Part shown: in pieces, positions 59,709 to 64,000 of the stretch
How the letters are laid out: every line of letters starts with the position of its first letter
Numbering within the stretch: position 1 is the first letter of the stretch
Origin: Rhizobium vallis
Lineage (GTDB): Bacteria; Pseudomonadota; Alphaproteobacteria; Rhizobiales; Rhizobiaceae
Assembly (NCBI RefSeq): GCF_003985155.1
Contig: NZ_ML133691.1
Span: forward strand, 310,001 to 374,000
Length of the DNA stretch: 64,000 nt
Direction of reading: 5' to 3'
Program-made: the position numbers and the translations under genes
Notes under the pieces: model-generated
What the model was told of the DNA's origin: nothing
Database searches by the model: none
What the model saw: only the letters and a program-made list of their open reading frames with translations

Positions 59709-60695
59709 ATGCAGGTCATGATCATAGGCGCAGCTGGGATGATAGGGAAAAAGCTGGCTCGAAAAATTCTTAGCGATCGTTCGATAGGAACACGAAGTGT
59801 ATCACGGCTCACCCTAGTCGATATCGTGGCGCCTCAAGTCGACACTTTTTCGGAAGTGGAGCAGGTGTGCGTTACAGCTGATCTGTCAACCGACGGCGCG
59901 GCGAAACGTCTGATCGCCAGCCGTCCAGACGTCATTTTCCATCTTGCTGCTATCGTTTCGAGTGATGCGGAAGCTGACTTTGAGAAGGGTTACCTCATCA
60001 ATCTAGACGGGACGCGATCTCTGCTGGAGGCCATTCGACTTCAAAGCGACACAGAACCGTACTGCCCGAAGGTAGTTTTTACATCTTCCCTCGCGGTCTT
60101 CGGAGTTCCGCTGCCGGACGAAATTCCAGATGATTTTGTTTTGGCGCCCTTGTCGTGCTACGGAACACAAAAGGCAATCGGCGAACTGCTTTTATCGGAT
60201 TATTCGAGACGCGGCTTCCTTGATGGTATCGCTCTTCGATTGCCGACCATTTGCGTTCGGCCGGGCAAGCCAAACAAGGCAGCATCTGGTTTCTACTCGA
60301 GCATCATACGCGAACCATTGATCGGGCAGGAAGCAATCCTGCCAGTTCCAAGAGAATTGCGTCATTGGTTCGCCAGCCCACGCTCAGCGGTCGGTGCGTT
60401 ACTCCATGCAGCTACGATCGACCTTGCGCCGCTCGGCGCTCGCAGGAGCCTGAATTTGCCAGGTGTTTCGGCGTCCGTAGGTGAGCAAATTGAAGCCCTG
60501 CGTCGTATTGCCGGAACCCGGGCCACCGATTTGATCAAAGAGGTCCCCGACCCTGCGATCCTCAGAATTGTTTCGTCTTGGCCAAGGGCATTTTCCGCCG
60601 AACGCGCAAAGAATTTGGGTTTTCGGGCAGAAGAATCCATGGACGAGATTATCCAAGCGCACATTGCCGACGAATTAGGGGGCACGCTTAACTGA
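59709..60695 (+). CDS. denD: D-erythronate dehydrogenase-like (extended SDR)
   Basis: A 328-residue NAD-dependent epimerase/dehydratase-family protein starting MQVMIIGAAGMIGKKLARKI at ATG 59709, with AAGGAAAGGAG upstream. It has the cofactor loop IGAAGMIG, the FTSSLAVFG Ser and the catalytic Tyr-x3-Lys in CYGTQKAIGE. The long extended-SDR form next to OtnK and OtnC matches DenD, which oxidises D-erythronate to 3-oxo-tetronate. It is transcribed divergently from the ABC binding-protein gene. OtnK/OtnC lie on the opposite strand 0.4 kb beyond its end. Confidence 0.88.
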   Translation: MQVMIIGAAGMIGKKLARKILSDRSIGTRSVSRLTLVDIVAPQVDTFSEVEQVCVTADLSTDGAAKRLIASRPDVIFHLAAIVSSDAEADFEKGYLINLDGTRSLLEAIRLQSDTEPYCPKVVFTSSLAVFGVPLPDEIPDDFVLAPLSCYGTQKAIGELLLSDYSRRGFLDGIALRLPTICVRPGKPNKAASGFYSSIIREPLIGQEAILPVPRELRHWFASPRSAVGALLHAATIDLAPLGARRSLNLPGVSASVGEQIEALRRIAGTRATDLIKEVPDPAILRIVSSWPRAFSAERAKNLGFRAEESMDEIIQAHIADELGGTLN

Positions 60696-61102
60696 CTTGA
60701 AGCAAGCGCATCCATCGTTCCATCGTGGTCGAGCGAACATGATGGGGCGATAGACGCATGAGCGCACCGGCCATTGCGGGCCGGTCGCTATGGCCTCGGC
60801 CAGTCCGCCGCTAGACGCGATGTCGCCTGAGCGATGGAGACCGATCGTGAAGCGGACTGAGCTTGTTGTTGAGATCGCTTATTAATCTTGCGCTTGAGCG
60901 CACTGGCAAACAGCACCCGCTCCAATCACGCGATGGAAGGCGGCTTTACGCCCCGCCCGGCTTAAAGGCCATCGGGGGGCCCCTATAGTGGGCGCTCTGA
61001 AAGAGCTTATTGCGAAGTCTCATCACTGCCGGCGCCACTCGAATGCGCCGGAGCGCGCGGAACAAGCTTTCCCCTTCTACTGCTCGTCGCGTGAGGCCCA
61101 GA
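60696..61102. other. Intergenic stretch between convergent denD and otnC
   Basis: These 407 bp contain no open frame with a recognisable product. The composition is mixed and looks like degenerate DNA, possibly old insertion-sequence debris, but no terminal repeats or transposase motif could be confirmed. Confidence 0.45.
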
Positions 61103-61750
61103 TCAGTTTTTTCGCTGCAACAAATTGTTTCGCTGCATTGGCGTGAGTGGCCTGATTTTTTCTGATCTCAGCATTAAGAACAGCTTTGCCGTCTCTTCTA
61201 GTTCCTCAGTTGCATGTTGCGCATCTCTGAGCGTTTTGCCCGCAACTACGGGTCCGTGGTTGGCAAGTAGAATTGCTGCACTGCTCTTCGCCCTTTCCCG
61301 CACCGCTTCCGCCAATGCTAAGTCACCTGGTGGGAAATACGGGGCTAAAGGCAGCTTTCCCACGCGCATGACGTAGTACGCAGTGAGTGGCGGAAGCAGG
61401 TCCTCAGGATCAAGACCATCGATTACGCTTACAGCGACAGCGTTCGTCGAATGCAAATGAACCACCGCGCTTGCCTCAATGCGTTCGCAATACATGCATT
61501 GATGCAGGAACGCCTCTTTGGTTGGCTTGGCCCCACCAATGTGTACACCGTCTGCAGAGAATTTAGAGAGCGTAGATCCCTCAAGATTGCCAAGCGATGC
61601 ATCAGTTGGCGTCATCAGGATTTCTCCATTCGACAGTCTGGCACTGATATTTCCGGTTGAACCGTGTGTATAGCAACGATCAAATAGCGAGCGGCCGATC
61701 GACACAATCTCATCGCGCAAACGTGTCTCTTCTGACAAGATTTCGGTCAT
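61103..61750 (-). CDS. otnC: 3-oxo-tetronate 4-phosphate decarboxylase (class II aldolase family)
   Basis: A 215-residue class II aldolase/adducin-family protein. The start is ATG 61750, overlapping the kinase stop as ATGA. Family motifs are THGSTGNISARL, the catalytic Glu in KPTKEAFLHQ, the zinc ligands HLHSTNAVA and, later, ANHGPVVAGKTL. Next to OtnK it should decarboxylate 3-oxo-tetronate 4-phosphate to dihydroxyacetone phosphate and CO2. Fuculose-phosphate aldolase activity is the generic alternative. Confidence 0.9.
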   Translation of the reverse strand: MTEILSEETRLRDEIVSIGRSLFDRCYTHGSTGNISARLSNGEILMTPTDASLGNLEGSTLSKFSADGVHIGGAKPTKEAFLHQCMYCERIEASAVVHLHSTNAVAVSVIDGLDPEDLLPPLTAYYVMRVGKLPLAPYFPPGDLALAEAVRERAKSSAAILLANHGPVVAGKTLRDAQHATEELEETAKLFLMLRSEKIRPLTPMQRNNLLQRKN

Positions 61751-63012
61751 TTCAGGAAATCCCAAGCCTTGATGAAGAAATCAGGTGAACCGAAGTTGCC
61801 GGATTTTAGAGCCAACGCCATCGCTTCGGTCTGACCGACTGTCAGCGTCCAAGGCACACCAGGATCAATTTCCGACCCTACGTGGAGAGCAGGTGGCGCG
61901 AGGGCACTAACCACCGCTCCAGACGTTTCGCCACCCGCAACAATTAGCTTGCGTACGCCACGCTTCCGCAACTCCACGGAAGTCCGCGCGAGGAACTGCT
62001 CAATGACCTCACCAGAATGTTCTCGCCCTAACGCGAGCTGAGAGGCCCGCACTTCATTCGGTTCAGCGCTCGAATAGACAAGTGGCCCTGCTACATTTTG
62101 TGCCAAGACCCAATCCACGACCTTGTCCACCGATGTTGCCCCACTGACAATATCCCTCGGCTCAACCTTCAGGCCTGGGACACCCGCCGCAAGGGCAGTC
62201 TTGATCTGCAATCTCGTTGCTTCGGAACAAGACCCCGCCAGAATTGCTGCCCGACCACTCGGAGCGGTGAAGGCTTTAGCCGTTCCGAAGTCTCTCAGCA
62301 AACCACGTCGACGGAAATTATCTGGCAGTCCGATTGCTATGCCCGACCCGCCTGTGATTAACGGGAAATCCGCCAGCGACTCGCCAATTACTCTCAGATC
62401 GCTATCCGAGATAGCATCAACAACCAGCACCTGGGTGCCTTTGCTGCGGGCAGAAGCGTAGGCACGAGATAGGACTTCCACACCTCCGGCAACGTCTTCA
62501 TAGGGGATGAGACCGACTTTAAGTTTAGACTGCGCCGACATGAGCCTTACCAAGGATGAATCCAGCATAGGCGTCAAGGGATGATTACGCATCGGGCTTT
62601 CCGATAGCAATTTATCTGCAACGAACAGGTTTCCCATGTAAACCGTTCTTCGGTTTGCCGGGAAGGCCGGGCAGACAACGGTGAGATCCGCTTTCATTCT
62701 ACTGAAAAGTGCGTCAGTAACCGGACCGATGTTGCCATGCGGCGTCGAGTCGAACGTCGAACAATACTTAAAGAGCACTTGCTTGGCTCCAGCCGCCTGC
62801 AACCATTCCAATGCGGCTAGCGACATTGAGACTGCTTCGGCAGCAGGGTTTGTCCGGGACTTCAGTGCGACAACAACAGCGTCGTACTCCTTCAAATCCA
62901 AATCTGAGGTGGGTACACCGACTGTTTGTATCGTCCTCATCCCTTCGCGCGAGAGCGTTAGGGATAGGTCTGTTGCACCCGTCAGGTCATCAGCGATCGC
63001 GCCGAACAGCAT
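61747..63012 (-). CDS. otnK: 3-oxo-tetronate kinase (four-carbon acid sugar kinase)
   Basis: A 421-residue protein of the former DUF1537 family. The N-terminal domain begins LFGAIADDLTGATDLSLTL and has FKYCSTFDSTPHGNIGPV. The C-terminal nucleotide-binding domain has LIVAGGETSGAVVSAL and SEIDPGVPWTLT. It phosphorylates 3-oxo-tetronate at C4 and is coupled to OtnC. With DenD this completes D-erythronate to DHAP. LtnD plus an isomerase would bring L-threonate into the same route. Confidence 0.92.
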   Translation of the reverse strand: MLFGAIADDLTGATDLSLTLSREGMRTIQTVGVPTSDLDLKEYDAVVVALKSRTNPAAEAVSMSLAALEWLQAAGAKQVLFKYCSTFDSTPHGNIGPVTDALFSRMKADLTVVCPAFPANRRTVYMGNLFVADKLLSESPMRNHPLTPMLDSSLVRLMSAQSKLKVGLIPYEDVAGGVEVLSRAYASARSKGTQVLVVDAISDSDLRVIGESLADFPLITGGSGIAIGLPDNFRRRGLLRDFGTAKAFTAPSGRAAILAGSCSEATRLQIKTALAAGVPGLKVEPRDIVSGATSVDKVVDWVLAQNVAGPLVYSSAEPNEVRASQLALGREHSGEVIEQFLARTSVELRKRGVRKLIVAGGETSGAVVSALAPPALHVGSEIDPGVPWTLTVGQTEAMALALKSGNFGSPDFFIKAWDFLK

Positions 63013-63108
63013 CGATTGTTTCCTTTTGTGATGAATATTGCGGCAGCCGTCACCCGGCCGCCGAACAGCTGCAGTTCGCCATCATAATTCGCAATGAATG
63101 TGATACCA

Positions 63109-63140
63109 GGCGCCGGGCCGAAACATAGTCGCCCGGCGCC
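63109..63140 (-). terminator. Stem-loop after gfa
   Basis: A perfect 10-bp GC-rich stem (GGCGCCGGGC and complement) with a 12-nt loop begins 9 bp beyond the gfa stop on the minus strand. There is no T run, so termination is likely but not certain. Confidence 0.55.
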
Positions 63141-63149
63141 GTATTTGTC

Positions 63150-63722
63150 TTAGGCGGCGAGAACGCCGCTCTTCTTGGCCGTCCAGGTCGCGATATAGTC
63201 CATCAAGCCGGGCGAAAGGCAGTCATAGGGCTCGAGGCCGGATGCCTTCAACTGCGCCCGGACGGCGTCCATTTTGGCGGGTTCGAAGCCACTTTCGATG
63301 ATCGAGGAGACGAAGGCCGCAAAGGTCGGCTTTGCCCAGCCGCCTTCCTGGAAGCGTTCCGGATGTACGAAGGACAATCCCTGGAACGGATGTTCGCGCT
63401 CGACCGGACCGTACATATGCACGCCGCACTCCTTGCAGGCATGGCGCTGGATCAGGGCAGCGGGATCGACGACGGCGAGCTTGTCGCCGTTCTCCAGCAC
63501 TTCGACGCTTTCGGTCGGCGCAACCGCCACGACCGAAAAGACAGCGCCCTCGGGCTTCCAGCACTTGGTGCAGCCGCAGGCGTGGTTGTGGGCGATGTCG
63601 CCCTTGATCCTGACCTTGACCGGATTGCTCGCGCATTTGCACACGAGCGTCCCGCCCGCGAAAGCAGCGTCAGTCGCTCGAAAGCCTGAATCCACTGCCG
63701 GATGAATGGCTATGCTGCTCAT
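63150..63722 (-). CDS. gfa: S-(hydroxymethyl)glutathione synthase
   Basis: A 190-residue GFA-family zinc protein, the usual length for glutathione-dependent formaldehyde-activating enzyme. Zn ligands are visible as GGTLVCKCASNPV, HNHACGCTKCWKPEG and RHACKECGVHMYG. It condenses formaldehyde with glutathione at the start of the formaldehyde-oxidation route. The fghA gene ends 54 bp upstream on the same strand, giving the common fghA-gfa arrangement of rhizobia. Confidence 0.93.
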   Translation of the reverse strand: MSSIAIHPAVDSGFRATDAAFAGGTLVCKCASNPVKVRIKGDIAHNHACGCTKCWKPEGAVFSVVAVAPTESVEVLENGDKLAVVDPAALIQRHACKECGVHMYGPVEREHPFQGLSFVHPERFQEGGWAKPTFAAFVSSIIESGFEPAKMDAVRAQLKASGLEPYDCLSPGLMDYIATWTAKKSGVLAA

Positions 63723-63776
63723 TGCTTCACTCCCTTCCTCCCTGGCCGTTTGCGTTATGCCCGGCCGAGCTCTGCG

Positions 63777-64000
63777 TTATTTCCGATCTCCCAGCCTCTG
63801 CGCATGCCAGCGCAGATGGTCCTCCATGAATGTCGAAATGAAGAAGTAGGAATGGCCGTAGCCTTCCTGCATACGAAGCTGGAGGTCGATACCAGCCGCC
63901 TCGCAAGCCTGATTGAGTTCGCCGGGACGCAATCCATCCTCCAGGAAGCTGTCGGCGGTCCCCTGGTCGACGAGCAGTTCGGGGAAACGATGCCCGTCCT
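63777..64000 (-). CDS. fghA: S-formylglutathione hydrolase, C-terminal part (cut by window)
   Basis: The minus-strand frame is open to the window edge and ends at TAA (63777-63779), giving 73 visible residues. LLVDQGTADSFLEDGL contains the catalytic Asp region, and LRMQEGYGHSYFFISTF the catalytic His (GHSYFF) of the esterase-D type alpha/beta hydrolase. The enzyme hydrolyses S-formylglutathione to formate and glutathione. The nucleophilic Ser lies beyond the window. Confidence 0.93.
   Translation of the reverse strand, partial: DGHRFPELLVDQGTADSFLEDGLRPGELNQACEAAGIDLQLRMQEGYGHSYFFISTFMEDHLRWHAQRLGDRK

Noticed and set aside
60696..61102. Suspected transposase debris between denD and otnC
   Set aside because: No transposase motif or terminal repeats could be identified by eye; recorded only as an unassigned gap.
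1..64000. CRISPR arrays, tRNA or rRNA genes, prophage modules
   Set aside because: No regularly spaced repeats, clover-leaf-like tRNA sequences, rRNA-like stretches or phage structural genes were noticed in either strand.

Overview
The window reads as accessory DNA of an alphaproteobacterium of the Rhizobiales, most likely Rhizobium or a close relative. Supporting this are a NodT-type outer-membrane lipoprotein, a leucine/branched-chain keto-acid degradation block, a gfa/fghA formaldehyde pair, several periplasmic-binding-protein ABC importers, GntR/TetR/LacI regulators beside catabolic operons, and high-GC coding sequence. No rRNA, tRNA, CRISPR array, phage module or replication origin was seen. 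The species and the replicon (chromosome or large plasmid) cannot be fixed from the sequence alone.

Layout. 1-2.6 kb: the end of a sensor kinase and an efflux outer-membrane factor. 2.6-8.5 kb (minus strand): a leucine/isovalerate operon of isovaleryl-CoA dehydrogenase, both methylcrotonyl-CoA carboxylase subunits, a MaoC hydratase and a CitE-like lyase. 8.6-9.3 kb: a Phd/PemK-type toxin-antitoxin pair. 9.3-18.5 kb: an AraC regulator divergent from a branched-chain keto-acid operon (SDR, thiolase, acyl-CoA dehydrogenase, E1alpha, E1beta, E2, E3). 18.7-20.6 kb: a chemoreceptor.

21.0-42.8 kb is the least familiar part: about twenty genes in at least three minus-strand transcription units, with a GntR and a TetR gene inside. 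It encodes a glycerate 2-kinase, an enolase paralogue lacking key catalytic residues, an ornithine-cyclodeaminase-family dehydrogenase, two DMSP-lyase-like cupins that have lost usual metal ligands, glutamate dehydrogenase, aspartate decarboxylase, a shikimate-dehydrogenase paralogue, HyuA/HyuB, an IlvD/Edd dehydratase, an SDR, a tautomerase, a TIM-barrel isomerase and an amino-acid-type ABC importer. Two operator-like sequences, each present upstream of two different transcription units, tie these genes together. I infer one regulon for an unidentified, probably nitrogen-containing, carboxylic acid.

43.3-63.0 kb: an IS remnant, then a sugar-acid region. It has a LacI regulator with two operators, two TIM-barrel isomerases, an L-threonate-dehydrogenase-like enzyme, a large molybdoenzyme fused to its own reductase and ferredoxin, two Gfo/Idh dehydrogenases, a ribose-type ABC importer behind a paired operator, and DenD, OtnK and OtnC, which together convert D-erythronate to dihydroxyacetone phosphate. 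An isomerase-dehydrogenase gene pair is present twice, and each copy has lost a different member. 63.1-64.0 kb: gfa and the end of fghA.
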